NCBI RefSeq assembly: GCF_000283155.1 | Contig: NW_004454229.1 | Span: forward strand, 6,646,109 to 6,710,108 | From: Ceratotherium simum simum | Lineage: Eukaryota; Chordata; Mammalia; Perissodactyla; Rhinocerotidae | Length of the DNA: 64,000 nt | Direction: 5' to 3' | Shown: piece after piece, positions 11,321-22,880 of the stretch | Position numbering within the stretch: position 1 is the stretch's first letter | Layout: every line of letters starts with the position of its first letter | Notes under the pieces: generated by a model | Databases searched by the model: none | Seen by the model: the letters and a program-made list of their open reading frames with translations, nothing else | Told to the model about the DNA's origin: nothing | Made by a program: the position numbers and the translations under genes

Positions 11321-11381
11321 CCACCACTCTACCGTGCTCTTAAATTTCCACACCCACACAGTCCAGCATGGAAGCCCCAGC

Positions 11382-11662
11382 ACCAAGGGCCTACTGAGTA
11401 CTTGAAACGTGGGCAGTTCACACTGAGATGCAAAATACAGACCAGATCTCGACGACTTAGTATGAAGAGTATGTAAAATAACTCATTAATAATTTTATAT
11501 TGATGACATCTTAAAATGATAATATTTTCGACATATTCATTTATGATTAAAGTCTATTATTAAAATTAATTTCACCCATTTCTTTTTACTTTTTTTATGT
11601 GAATACCAGAAAATTTAAGATGACCCGTGTGGCTTGCATTCTATTTCCACTGGACAGCACTG
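11382..11662 (-). mobile_element. hAT-type non-autonomous DNA transposon relic
   Basis: An AT-rich element ending 'ggacagcactg', the reverse complement of the CAGTGCTGTCC terminus of a hAT group. The interior contains 'taaaataactcattaataa', 'aaaatgataatattttcgac' and 'aaaattaatttcaccc', matching a widespread mammalian element. The other end is near 'tactgagtacttgaaacgtg'. I do not name a subfamily. It encodes no transposase. Confidence 0.75.
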
Positions 11663-11664
11663 CC

Positions 11665-12115
11665 TCCGTGATGTTGCCGAATGAATGACGGGCAGGATGC
11701 TGACAAGAGGACGGGAGAATGGAGAAGACGGCAGTTCAGGCACAGGGAACCTTGGAGCCAAGGTGCAGGGTGGATGGGCGGGGGCCAGATCTGAACAGAA
11801 CCAGGGGAGGGGGTGTGGTCAGGTATGTTGGAGCCAAATGACAGAGACACAGAGGGCAGGGCAGAGCTCCGAACTGGGGGTTCCGGTAAGAAGAACAGGC
11901 AGCAAAGCTGTTTTATCCCGCAGAGAAGGGAGCTGGAGACGATGACTCGTGTGACTTCAGTGGTCTAGAACTAGTCACCCACCCAGCTGCCTTCCAGAAC
12001 ACAGCAGCAATGCCTCAATTTCCTGAGTTAAAAAGCTCCGGGAGTGAGTCTCCCCCGAGGACCAGGAAACACCCGTTCCAACGGGCACCAGACATTCCAG
12101 GGGCACAGGGCTAAT
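11665..12115. other. Non-coding spacer
   Basis: No gene or clear repeat. A G-rich patch (aggggagggggtgtgg) lies near 11803-11818. Confidence 0.35.
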
Positions 12116-12119
12116 CTGA

Positions 12120-12310
12120 CGTGGAGGCGCTGGAGAGGGCTTTCAGAGGAGGAGGTGTGAGGCTGAATGAGGGTTTAGGAAGTGCAGGTGGGCAAAGGAC
12201 GCAGCAGGTAGGGCTCTACAAGAACAGGTCATTCCAGGCAGAAGGACAGGTGTGTGCAAAGGCCCCACACACAGGGAGCAGAGGCGAGAAGGCAGCCACG
12301 GGCAGAGGCG
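12120..12310 (-). repeat. L2 LINE fragment (reverse)
   Basis: 'aagaacaggtcattccaggc', 'agaaggacaggtgtgtgc' and 'aaaggccccacacacaggg' are the reverse complement of the L2 segment before the 3' tail. Confidence 0.65.
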
Positions 12311-12904
12311 GAAGAGCCGAGTCCAGAGGGGTCACTGGAGCCAGACCCCGGATTTTCTGCTGATAGGGAATACTGTTGGTGCAAGGCTAGAGGCTGAGTC
12401 TGGGGATGCTGTCAGAGAACAGTCCTCACTGGTGGAAACAGCCCCTGGGCCTGGTCCAAAGCCTCTCAGCTGTCCTCTGCTGAGATGAGCCTTGGTCTGC
12501 TGCGGCAGCTGCTGAGAAGGCGAACACAGAAAAACCCATCCCACCACCACCAGCACCTCCACCGTGAAGGGGCGAGGACGCACGGGACCCGAAACTGCCC
12601 TCATCGGAGCACTCGCACTCCAACACGCCTGACTGAGACTTACCACGACGGGAGAAAGGCCGGGCAGAGACCAGGGCTGAGTGTGTCTGGTGGGAGGCGT
12701 GGCATGGAGGGCACGGCGGGAGAAACAATCCCAGCGTTGACATTTGCAGGCTGAGAGATCTCAGGCTGTTTGTTAACTAAGAGGGAAATCCCTATCGTCC
12801 TCCCCAGGATCCTCATGAGGAATCAACATGTGAATCACCCAGCACGGACCCAGGCCCTTCCTTTCCCAATGTCACTGGTCCCCCAACGCCTCCCTTCCCT
12901 AGTC

Positions 12905-12970
12905 AATGGGACCACCTTGATAGCACCTGCCTGGCACAGTGGGCAGCACATGATAGGCATTCAATAAATA
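12905..12970 (+). repeat. L2 or MIR 3' terminus
   Basis: 'gcctggcacagtgggcagca' followed by 'gataggcattcaataaata' is the shared L2/MIR end. Confidence 0.6.
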
Positions 12971-13329
12971 GTAAGCTTTCTATTATGAGATGTCACAGCT
13001 GAGGAACAGCAAATTAGATCCAGTTAGGAGAGCAGAAAGTCACCTTAGTGAGAATCACAGGGCCATGGCATGTTCTTAAAAATGAAAGAAAGCTTCAAGC
13101 TGGAGGCCACTGGATTCCTTTGCCAAGCTGGGCAATTGGGAGACACAGAGAAGCAGCAAGGGGACTCAAGTCTGAATATTCTTGTAAAAGATGCACCATA
13201 AGCAGAAGGAAACTCTCGCTTGGTTTTAGGGCTCAAAGAGGGTCATTACTATCTGGTTCTCTGTCTAGCAGACTTTCCTCCCTTCCTCCCAAGCCCAGTC
13301 ACCCTTACCTGCTAGCTGGTTTCCATCTT

Positions 13330-13570
13330 CTACCAAGATATCCTCCCACTCCTCCTTGCTTGAGCAAATGCCCTAACCTCCAAATGCCATTCCCCTATGG
13401 AAATGCCATGTTCCCCAGTAGCCCTTCCCAGACTCCCCTACCCGAATGTGTTCCCTACTCCCACTCTGTCCCCAACTCTTGGCACCCATCTTTCTGGGCT
13501 GCCAGCTACTCGGTTCCTTTCTTATTCCTCCTCCTGGACTGTAGGCACCCCCAGGACAGGGTCAAGTCTT
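13330..13570 (+). repeat. L2 LINE fragment
   Basis: A C/T-rich segment with 'gtagcccttcccagactccc' and 'ctggactgtaggcaccccca', then 'ggacagggtcaagtcttgcc'. This matches the L2 order. The 193-codon plus frame at 13048-13629 runs through it and is therefore unlikely to be a gene. Confidence 0.65.
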
Positions 13571-13984
13571 GCCCACATGGAACCCAAGCGGCTCTCCCAA
13601 GGAGGGAATGGAGATTCTGCACCTGCTAAGGGTCACAACAGGAGGAACATGATAATGCACTACCTCGGTGCGATAAGGGCCAGGCTGGTGTCACCCATAT
13701 ATCACAGAGCACATCCACTGGAGGAGAGGGGAAAAGCTACAGGTCCAAACAGGCATAGAGTTTCAGGCCTGGACACCAGCCTTTTTATCAGCAAACATCA
13801 GGTTATTTAAAACCAGACTGGGTAACAGTGGTAAGAAGCCACAGGCACAGCACGGCCTCACCTGATGCCATGTTCGCGCCTTACCTGGGTTAGCCCTGGA
13901 ATGAATAGCAAAGATGCTGGCTGGGTCCAGTGGAGCTGGCACTCTGACATTTCTTAGGAGCTGTTACTGGTAGTGTCATTATAA

Positions 13985-14180
13985 AGATGATAATAGTACA
14001 CGTGTTTGGTGTTTCGTGTGCTGAGCACATATGATCTCTTTATCTACCTTCACACCAACCCCAAGACATAAATATTTTGTAAGATCCATTTCACAGAGCA
14101 GGAAACTGAGGCTTAGATTACCAAGGGTCACACAGTGGTAGTTGGCAGAGCTGGTGTCTGCCTGACACTGGGCTCCTTCA
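13985..14180 (-). repeat. MIR SINE
   Basis: 'tgtgctgagcacatatgatc', 'gagcaggaaactgaggctta', 'ccaagggtcacacagtggta' and 'gttggcagagctggtgtctg'. A well-preserved reverse copy. Confidence 0.85.
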
Positions 14181-14249
14181 ATGACAACCAGAGCCTTTTC
14201 CACTGGGGCCCAGAACCATGACTTACCTTGACCCTCAACCTCGGATTCT

Positions 14250-14554
14250 TTTTTTTTTTTTTTTTGTGAGGAAGATCAGCCTTGAGCTAACATCCATGCC
14301 AATCCTCCTCTTTTTGCTGAAGAAGACCGGCCCTGAGCTAACATCTATTGCCAATCCTCCTTTTTTTTTTCCCTTTTTCTCCCCAAAGCCCCAACAGATA
14401 GTTGTATGTCATAGTTGCACATCCTTCTAGTTGCTATATGTGGGACGCCACCTCAGCACAGCCAGACAAGTGATCCATCAGTGGCGCTCGGGATCCGAAC
14501 CCGGGCCACCAGTAGCGGAGCGCACGCACTTAACCGCTAAGCCACAGGGCCGGC
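14250..14554 (-). mobile_element. ERE SINE (B-type with two tail units), full length
   Basis: On the minus strand it has the B-type head, the 'agcaactagaaggatgtgc' body and the 'ggggctttggggag' block. It then has two successive tail units, each of the form GGATTGGCA...GATGTTAGCTCA...TCTTC, and a long A tail (poly-T at 14249-14265). The duplication ccctcaacctcggattct is at 14232-14249 and 14555-14572. It is the longest uninterrupted ERE here and shows that the tail unit can be tandemly repeated. Confidence 0.96.
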
Positions 14555-14859
14555 CCCTCAACCTCGGATTCTAATGGTGAACAATGAAGACTCTAATAGG
14601 ATTCCAGCCGTTCCCTGTGCCCAGAGCCACCAGGATGTATGAGGCCCAGGCTTCAGTAGACTCCCAAACCCTGCTACCTTGGGGCCCCTCCTTCTGCTCT
14701 TCCGGCCCCAGAATCTGAAGGCACACTGCCTCCTTGAAGGAAACGGCTTCCCCACCATCCTGGCGGCTCGGCCAACACCCACTCTCCACTCCCAGATCAG
14801 CTCTTGAGGCATCTTCTCTACCAATTAATATCTACCCCATGCTTCCCCTGGCCCTGGAG

Positions 14860-15010
14860 GACCAAACTCTTCCCTCTCCTCTCTGCCCGCCCGGGCCCTG
14901 CATGGAACCTACACCACCGTATGGTGTTCAAGGCTTTGTCTGGCTTTACTTGATGGTGGGCTCCTTGAGGGCAGAGACCCTAATTTATCTTTGAATCCCT
15001 AGTGTTTGTA
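14860..15010 (+). repeat. L2 LINE 3' end
   Basis: 'gatggtgggctccttgaggg', 'cagagaccctaatttatctt' and 'tgaatccctagtgtttgtag' follow the L2 terminus exactly in order. Confidence 0.8.
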
Positions 15011-15049
15011 GACTAAACTAATATTTTAAAGCACATCTTCCCCCACAAA

Positions 15050-15900
15050 CAAACAGCTCTCAAGTCCCGCACTAGAGCTGCTCATCAGTAATTAAAATGA
15101 CAAAGAAAAGTAGGATAGGCCACAATCAGGAGGACAGGGATTCATTCCTCGGCCAGTTCTGAAAATTAGAACACCTAAGAAAAAGGCAATCTCTGCTAGT
15201 TGCTTGTACAAGAAAAATCTCGCTGATCTGGAATAATTAGAGATGGGAGATGAAAGCCGGTCTGACTTACCACTGTAACAACGCTGTGACACACTTCTGA
15301 TGCACTGTATGAGGCAGAACCAGAATATAGCGTTAGTGACTGAACAGGGCCCGCTTGTCAATAGCGCACCCAGTGCATGTGAGCAAACAAGACTCGCTGA
15401 CTTCGAGCCGTGTAGGATTATCAAGCAGGTTTCGTAATCTTCCCGCGTCTTATTAACACCACTCGTTGGCTTGGCAAATCGGCCTCCTGGTCTTGGCCCG
15501 AAGGAATGAGGCGTGAGCTCTGCCTTGAAGGAGGTTATAAAATTTCTATCCGACCCCATCAAACTGAGCTGCCTCCAAACAAGACGCAATTTTGCAAATA
15601 GCCTAATGAGAGCTGATGCTGCTGCGACAAGCCAGATCAAGTCAATATTGGCCGGTGTGGACTTGAGCCATGGTGTAGTAACTGGATAATGAAAGAAACA
15701 GCATCCCTTCTCCGCACAGCAAGGAGAGAAACAAAGCTGGTTCTCAAAACAGTCTTGCATTCGAGTGATATTTGGGGAAACATTCTGACTAGGATTTGAG
15801 GCTGGCTGCACGGTGAGAGATTATTTGTCCCTTACACACGCATACAATGGGCTAAGAAAATGCCAGGCGGTCGGAAAGTTGGCTTCTCTGCCACTAACTA
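15050..15900. promoter_or_regulatory. Candidate conserved non-coding block with 239-codon open frame
   Basis: About 850 bp with no recognisable repeat, lower G+C than its flanks, yet many retained CpGs (for example 'cttcccgcgtc', 'ttcgagccg'), which is unusual for neutral mammalian DNA. It contains POU/octamer-like ATTTTGCAAAT at 15589-15599, TAATGA, TCAATATTGGCC and several TAAT cores. The minus strand is open from 15811 to 15092 (239 codons). The translation resembles no protein I know and has no repeated domain, so an enhancer is the likelier reading. A protein-coding exon is not excluded. Confidence 0.45.
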
Positions 15901-15904
15901 TTCC

Positions 15905-16730
15905 TGACACCACATGGCAACTCAAAGACCCTGGAGCAGCCCCGAAAATCCCCAACTCCCCAAATGCCCTGTACTCAGAAATAACCAAAAGCCTCACCAC
16001 TGCCAAAAAAAAAAAAAAAAAGAAAGAAAACCCCAGGAACACACCAAATCCATGTCCAACTTCTTTGCCCCTTAGAACAAAACCCACTGCAGGCGCACAC
16101 AAAGGGGGGAGGCTGGACAAAGGAGAGGCCAGGTCACACTCGACAAGGCGCTTTCTTGTCGTTTCCAAAACAGGACTTGTCCTCTATTAAAATGCTCGTT
16201 GCTCAGATGTTGATGCGGGGAGGGAGGGGGCACAAATCTCAAAACAAAAGGCAAGCATGGCGGGTGGGGAGGACCTGGGCCGGCTCCTGCCCCCCGCACA
16301 CTCCCAAGCCTTTGAATGCCCGCAGACCTCAGTCCCAGAGCTGGCAGCTGTCCGTTATTATCCCAACAACTCCAAGGGCCCCAGCACCAGGGAGCGTGTC
16401 CCGAGCAGGTGAACGCCATCTGCCCGGCTCTGACAAGATGCCCGTCTTCGTGCCTGCTGCTGCCAGCAGGCTGTGCAGACCTCAGGGAGGTGCGGCCAGC
16501 CTCCACCCTCTCTGGGATGGTTCTTCAACACTCAGCCAGGCTTTCTTCTCTCTCCCCAGGGGCTGCAGGCTCAGTCACTACCTGGCATTTATCACAGAGG
16601 GGGAGCTCTTTTGAAAACGACTTGGTCAACTTTTATAGAAATTTCTAAAGGCATTGAGAGTATGTTTTTTGAGGGGGGTGGGGTTTACACAGAATTGGGT
16701 ATACATAGGAAAACAGAGCCTACCAACACA
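15905..16730. other. Non-coding spacer with A-run
   Basis: An A16 run lies at 16005-16020. No repeat body precedes it that I can recognise. Overlapping frames at 16072-16506 (minus) and 16156-16614 (plus) are in G+C-rich sequence and show no known domain. Confidence 0.35.
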
Positions 16731-16734
16731 CCTT

Positions 16735-16960
16735 TCAGGGGTTAATTTTAAGAAGGGTCTTTAATTGATCTACAAAGAGAAAAAAGTTTTTTTCTACCTG
16801 CCTTTTAAAAAGCACTCCCTGCGTTAGCTAAAACATTCCCAAGGCACCCCAGACTATTTCCTCCCGCCTTCACCCTGGCTGTTTTAATTGGGATAAGTGG
16901 TTCCCTGATGCAATCTGCAAAGTACCAGTCCAGACCACGGGAGAGCAAGAGCTAAGTGGA
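16735..16960. promoter_or_regulatory. Candidate conserved non-coding block
   Basis: Repeat-free and AT-rich, with 'gttaattttaag', 'tttaattgatc', 'gttttaattggg' and 'gatgcaatctgc' clustered in about 220 bp. Homeodomain-type and C/EBP-like cores. Judged from composition only. Confidence 0.35.
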
Positions 16961-18290
16961 AAAGCGAGGCTGGGGTGGGCAGAATCCCGGGATGGGAGTC
17001 GGAAAGCCAAGCATTCCACCTCTGCCTCCTCTACTCCTGGGAAGAGAGGTGCCCCCCCACTTTACAGGATGGTCCGTCAAACATGCGTGACAGGAGGGGG
17101 AACAACTCTACTTTTCAGGACAAAGCAAGATGAAGGCAGGGGCAAGCCTGCTTGCCCGTGAGCTGGGTCTCCGGGGGGTCAGATCCAATACTCTCTGCAC
17201 TAAGAGCTAATGGCACCTGGAAGGACTACAGGTCCCCACCCTCATCTCTCGGGGGATCCTGAGCAATGAGAAATCTGCGGTTTGAAGTCTTCCCAGCCAC
17301 ACATGCTTGGCTCTATTTCACTGACACCCAACAGTGACAGAATTCTTCTCTGCTCCTGCCATGGCTCAGTTTTTGATGGGAGAGCAAGGGGGAACGGGCC
17401 TGGGAGAGAATGGGCCATCCCAGGAGGGGGCAGCAGAGTTACGGTCCGGCCCTGGGCGGCCTGGGCTCAAGGTAGAAACCTACCAACAACCAGACCCCAT
17501 AGTCCTTGTGTTACTCCACCCAAAGTAAGCTCTGTGCTGTGTCCCCAGGTCCACGGTTCCGGGGACACACTGCCACTACAGCAGCCAGGCCCCTGCCCAG
17601 CGCACCCCACGGCTGGCGGAGGCTCTCAGACACACCTGTCTTAGCCTAAACCCAACTACCTCCAGCATTCAGTGGCCCATTCGCCTTTTCTCATTCTCGT
17701 ACAACAAAGCAGCAGCCCACAGGAGAAAGGGCTCCAGCAAACAGCATGCACAGCACCAGCTCCGACCTTTGTAGTGCTTCAAAGGAAAGGGAGATTGTTT
17801 GGGGCAACTGGTCCGAGAGGGCTTCCTTTCACAAGGACCGTGAGCTCACGATGAGCCTTGAAAAACAGGCAGGATTTCACAAAGGACCAGAGAACACGCT
17901 CCCATTCACTCCTTCACAGCCCCCACTCTGGGCCCAAAGGAGAAATGACCCTCTCTGTGCCCTTAAGCCTGTCCCAATCTTGTTGTCACAAGTCCTAAGT
18001 CCAGTGTTCAGATCAGACCAACTCCCATGCCAGTCAGTGGGGTGCCAGGCCTTGCAACATGCCAGTCCCACCCGGGAGGCAGAGGCCAGAGGAGAGCACC
18101 CCATTAAGGCCCTGGGTGTCTCCTCCCAGCCAAGCTCCCCCTCCAGCAGGGGGTGATTGGTCCAGCTTCCTGGAAATGTCTCCTCCACTTTGTATCCACT
18201 TTGGGAGGGCAGGCCTGGGGGGGGAGGCCGGGGAGGGGCTGGGATGGGAACATCCTGTCTGCATCAGAGCAGGGGAGACTGGAGGGCTGC
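16960..18290. other. G+C-rich non-coding spacer with a CTCF-like site
   Basis: No transposon or gene is recognised. CCAGCAGGGGGT at 18143-18154 is a good match to the CTCF core except for its last base. A G-rich run at 18201-18246 (gggggggg, ggccggggagggg) could form a G-quadruplex. Confidence 0.35.
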
Positions 18291-18560
18291 CCACGTGTGC
18301 TTCAGGCGTTTTCTTTTCATTGAGCAGGAAGCGCTCATTCGACAGACAAACAAGCATCTGGGGGTCGCAGTAAGGTTAGGGCAGTGAAGCCAACCTCTGA
18401 TTTGTGGGAGTGAACAATCCAGGACTACGGGTGTGTGACAGCGGAGAAATCTGCTCCAGATGCAGGCCAGAGCCAGCTGCCGGGGGACCAATCGGGTAAT
18501 CAATCCTGTTGATATGTTTATTCTCAAAAGGAGGACCTGGGGGAGGGGGCTCGGGCGCTG
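18290..18560. promoter_or_regulatory. Candidate conserved non-coding block with PBX/HOX-like site
   Basis: Repeat-free. CCAATC at 18488-18493 is followed by TAATCAATC at 18497-18505, whose reverse complement GATTGATTA is a PBX-HOX-type composite. 'gatatgtttattctc' follows (forkhead/HOX-like). The flank 'cattgagcaggaagcgctca' retains CpG. Confidence 0.4.
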
Positions 18561-18954
18561 CTGCACAGACAATGGAAGGCAGCTGGGAGCACAACCCCAG
18601 GATCCTACCTTCTCTGCACAGTCTGGGGGGTCTGTGTTCTCTTCTGCCTCAGGGCTTCCCTATTTTCCAGCCAAAAACTTGGGGGGAAGGGGAGATGACC
18701 ACACCAAAGCCAGCTGTGTACCTGTGTTTTCTGACACCAACAGTCAAGTCCCCTGGGGCCTACAGTGCCCCTCCCCGCCATGGCTGCAGGTTGCCCATCA
18801 CCCCGGGGCAGAGGTCTTAAGCAGCCAAGCGGCCGATACTTAAGGTCAAGGTAGCTAAGCTTTCCCAAACCAGCCTTCTCACACCTCAGGGCAGCTGGTA
18901 AGCATGAACCTTGGGATTTTCACTTTTTAGTCCTAGAAGGTATCAGAGTGGCTG

Positions 18955-19040
18955 AGATGGAAAATGGGGGCCTAGAGGGGTCTAGCCAGCCAGTTAACAA
19001 GTAGCAGAGTTGAGACCAGCACCCAGATTTCCCCTCCTGT
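18955..19040 (-). repeat. MIR fragment
   Basis: 'gatggaaaatgggggcctag' then 'caagtagcagagttgagacc' is a reverse MIR core. Confidence 0.55.
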
Positions 19041-19044
19041 CCTA

Positions 19045-20425
19045 AGGCTCTCCCCGTGTGCCCAAAGGGCACCTTGCCCCCAACACATAACCCTAACCCC
19101 CTCCCCAAGGGGAGACACGATTACTTGGTTCTCTGCCAGGGGTGGGTGAGGGTAGCCACACAACGACAACACACTAACCAAGTGTGGGAGGGACACATCC
19201 AGAAAAGCAGTTTTGAGGACCTACCATGTAGCACAAACTCCATGGAGAAGCAGAAAGAATAAGGACTCCCCCACTTCACAGGAGTCCACAAGGAACTGGG
19301 CACTAGAACCCTTCCATATAAATGACACAATGTGACCCAGAGCTGTGGCCTGGAGGCTGTGCCCAGACCTGACTCGTGCACTTTCACTAACGTTGGTGGG
19401 GGCACAGGGACTACCCCCTGGCACACATACACAGTGAGCCCTCAACAACAAAAAAGATTTGCTAAATAGGTTGCTCAAGGGGTGGGAAGCTGGGCCTGAC
19501 ACCTCTAACACTGCTTCCCAGGACAAACATTCCATGACCTTAAATGTTTCTTTAGATCCTCCCTGAAAAGGAGCTCAAAAGGCTCCGGAGAAAAAGGCTG
19601 TGGAGTACGTTGCCAGTTAGGCAGCAGGCACACAGCCACTGGCTGTGCCCCAGCAGGGACGGGCACGCTGGCTTCCAATGGCCCTTCCCAGCGTGGACAT
19701 TCCATGAAGCTGAAAGGCACCTGCGTCTGAGCACTGGACAAGGAGGGGATACTTGCTGAGTTGCCCAGCCTTCCGTGCCGGTAAGGGAAGCCCCTGATGA
19801 TCAGGAAAGGGAGCAGGGAGGTGAAAATCCCGAGAACAAAAGAACAGCAAAGCTTGTCACTCCGGCCCTGATGGTCCATGGCACCCTTCTCCAGCCATCT
19901 GTCACATCCTATAGAAACCCCCTGTGCGCGATTCTGTCTGCCTAGAGAGACTGCTGGCTCTTCTCCATCTTCCTATCCCCAGGGAGCTTGGTGCCCAGGA
20001 GGCCCCCAAAACGCTGATGAACAGGGGTCCTACCAGAGCCTTCCTGTACAGAGCAAGCACCGGCCATGAGCATTCCTCAAGGTCAAGGTTCTCCTGGCCT
20101 CACAACTTGTCTTCCTTAACCTCTGAGAGTGCGTGAAAGCACACCCGGTCTACCTGTGTTCCCACCAGCTGCCTGTCTCTCCTCTCTCGGGCAGCTGTGA
20201 GTCCCCGGCAGTCAGGGAACAGAAAGGACTCACCGTGCTCCACCTGGCACCACAAGGAGCACACGGCAGCTGGATTTGGTGGTGGGTACAAAAAGGAGAA
20301 AAGTCAGGGTTATAACATTTTTCATCCAAGGCAAAAAAAGAGCTTTCTTTAGAAACCTGTTTTATAATCCCCAGTGCAAGTAAAAACGCAGTTACAATAC
20401 CCATTTATCTATTCTAGCATCAGTA
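19045..20425. other. Non-coding spacer
   Basis: No gene seen. 'cctggcacacatacacagtg' followed by 'agccctcaacaacaaaa' near 19418-19455 is a short L2/MIR-like terminus. The remainder is unassigned. Confidence 0.35.
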
Positions 20426-20429
20426 TAAA

Positions 20430-20685
20430 TCAAGACAATCCTTTTGAAAATTATTTGGCAAAATGACTCAAGGATCTTGAAAGGAGAGGTCCATACTTTC
20501 TGACCTGGTAATTTCACTTCTGGGAATTTATTCCAAGGAAATCATGCAAAATGAAATGTAAAGATGTTCATTGTAGTGTTATATACAATGGCAGGGTGGG
20601 GGGACAGGAAGGACTATCCACTAACAGAAGAATGGTTAAATAAAACCTATGAGCCATTAAAGGATAATTAGGAGTGACAGGAAAC
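20430..20685 (+). mobile_element. L1 LINE 3' fragment (old L1M type)
   Basis: Blocks of the L1 3' end in order: 'gaaaattatttggcaaaatg', 'ggtaatttcacttctgggaa', 'tttattccaaggaaatcatg', 'aagatgttcattgtagtgtt', 'agaatggttaaataaaacct' and 'gagccattaaaggataat'. It is heavily truncated at the 5' side and has no coding capacity. Confidence 0.85.
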
Positions 20686-20689
20686 ATGC

Positions 20690-21690
20690 TTATCAAAAGA
20701 AAAAGCAGCAGGCGGGGAACACATGCAGACCCAGGCAGCATTTTGCCCGAGCCCAGAAGCTGTGAGAGGATAACGGTAGAGTGAATGTTTTCTTTCACTT
20801 TCCAAACTTTCCCTAAAGTCGTCTTTAAGAGACAAGGGGCCCCATACTTAAGGTAGGAGGACTGTGAGGCCTGTGTCTCCATCCTCCTCATCTCCAGGCC
20901 TGGGACTTAAGTAGCGGGAGGGTGGTGGGGGAACACGCTGAACCCCAGCAGACGGACCTGGTTTCACGCCCTGTTAACGTGACACCTCTAAGAATGACAT
21001 TTAACCAACAGGAACCTTCTGGGAATATTGAAATACCCTCCAAAAAACCGTATAGAGAGCCATAATTTTCAGTATATAGAGAGAGATACACCATTCCATT
21101 CCCCAACAGCAGCAGTGGCCAACTTTCCGCCCCAATCAGCCATCTGGGGCTCAAAGGGAAGGTGTCAGATTGATCACCAGGGTTGGATTAAATTTTTTTT
21201 CTTCTTAAATCCCCTTAACTGAGAAAGCAGCTTGAGCCAATTCTGCTTTTCTCACAGACACCAAAACACCAAGCTATAGTTACACCAGTTCATCTTCACA
21301 CCCCAGAGTGTGGGGGAGGGGAGGATAAAGCCTTCCAACAGCTCTCCGCAGAGTCTCACCTCCTGGCGGAGAAGCTGGAAGCACAGGCTTAAAGGAATAG
21401 GATGCTGGGAAAGGACTGCGTCCCCAGCTTTCTCCCCCAGGTCTCCTTCAGATGAAGGAGGAGGCACCACCTCCCAGATCCCTTACCCCAAGCCGGAGTC
21501 TTCCCCCCTCCTCAGCTCTCCCCCTGCAAATACTTCCTAGACTATTATACTATTTGAACCAGCCTTACCTCCAACCAGTTAAAATATCCTCAAAACTTAG
21601 AGGGACTGATGAGAGGGAGAAGCTTGTCCTGTCCCAGAATATATCAGGCACTGTTCCACCCCATGATTTCATTTTCTCTCCTCAGCAACC
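20690..21690. other. Non-coding spacer
   Basis: I recognise no gene and no repeat. An AT-rich patch with 'cagtatatagagagagatac' is at 21070-21090. Confidence 0.35.
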
Positions 21691-21775
21691 CGACGGGTAG
21701 ATACTCCCGTTTTATAGACGAGCAAATCGAGGCCTGGAAATGCTGCAATTCTGTGGCTGAATCCTTAATGTTCTA
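21690..21775 (-). repeat. MIR fragment
   Basis: 'actcccgttttatagacgag', 'caaatcgaggcctggaaatg' is a reverse MIR core. Confidence 0.6.
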
Positions 21776-21819
21776 GGCTTTCTCCACCACACTAGCTGCT
21801 GTAGAATGCTCAACAGGGA

Positions 21820-22040
21820 AGGGAATGAACCACTGTTGAGCACTGAGTACGTGCCAAGTGCTTCTGCATGCATTCGTTCTAATCCTTACAACAACCCAGA
21901 GAAGCAGGGACTACATCCTCATCCCCAAGCTCCAGACGGCAAAACTGAGGCTCCAAGACGAGCGGACTTCCTTCTCACACAGCTTCTAGGTGATAAGCTG
22001 GACTTGAGCCCAGGTCACAGAACCAGATCAGAGCTAGGGC
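21820..22040 (-). repeat. MIR SINE, long copy
   Basis: 'ttgagcactgagtacgtgcc', 'cttacaacaacccagagaag', 'ggcaaaactgaggctccaag' and 'gctggacttgagcccaggtc' span nearly the whole MIR in reverse orientation. Confidence 0.85.
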
Positions 22041-22044
22041 CCAC

Positions 22045-22880
22045 GTCCCCCCAAACGACGACTGTTCAATCATCAAAAGCTCCTCCAGGAACGGGTCTGT
22101 AGACCACCTGTGTAGCTCCCAGCCAGGTCTACACCAGGCACTATGTAGGTACTCAGACATGTTTTTGTTGGGGGAAGGGGGGCGGAAACCAGGGTAAGGG
22201 GAACCCTCAGGGAGTTCCCTTTAATGGGGGAAACTTTCAAACATACAAGAAGTGGTTCCAACACCAGACACGGGTTCTCCTGGGAAGAGGGCGCTGCCTC
22301 ACGGCTCAGCTTCTTGCCGAACCTTCTAACTCGCTTAGCACCCACATTCAGCTCAACAACTGGGAAGGTCCTCAACGCGGCACTCCCAGTGCAAGCCCCC
22401 TCTGTGTTACTGCCTTTACCATCCAGCCCCTCCCTGTATTTGTTAATGATCAACCCTTCAGGCAGGCGCCAGCTTTCCAAAGGGATGACAACCACCTCCA
22501 GGAAAAATGGCCAAAAGCAGGTTCTGTACCAATTTATGAGGTTGTAAAAAAGGGTCCTGAAGAAAGAAAGAAAAAAAAGAAAAGCAGCTAAGCCATGGTG
22601 TTTCCAGTATTTTTATTGTTCTTCTGTTGGCCCCTTCTCTTTGAAGGAGGCAGGTAGTCTGGGAGGTCTAAGGAACGAGCCGACCACGAAGACCAGGGCT
22701 GGGAGACTGGTTTCAAACTCATCATCTGCACAGACCTCACAACTTTCCAGGTTTTAACAGGAGCAGGGGGGCTTCCCTCAGCTCCCAGACCCTCTGAAAT
22801 GCAACAACAGGAGGCACGTGCTGCTGCCCGCCATCCACTCAGGCGCTGGGTACCGCCGTCACTCACACATCAGGACCTGC
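22045..22880. other. Non-coding spacer with purine tract
   Basis: A GAAA/A-rich purine tract lies at 22561-22585. 'gggaagagggcgctgcc' at about 22279-22295 is a weak CTCF-like sequence. No gene recognised. Confidence 0.35.

Noticed and set aside
13048..13629. 193-codon plus-strand frame
   Set aside because: It runs through an L2 3' fragment whose C/T-rich strand is naturally poor in stops.
16005..16020. A16 run as the tail of a processed pseudogene
   Set aside because: No recognisable gene-derived body upstream and no matching target-site duplication seen.
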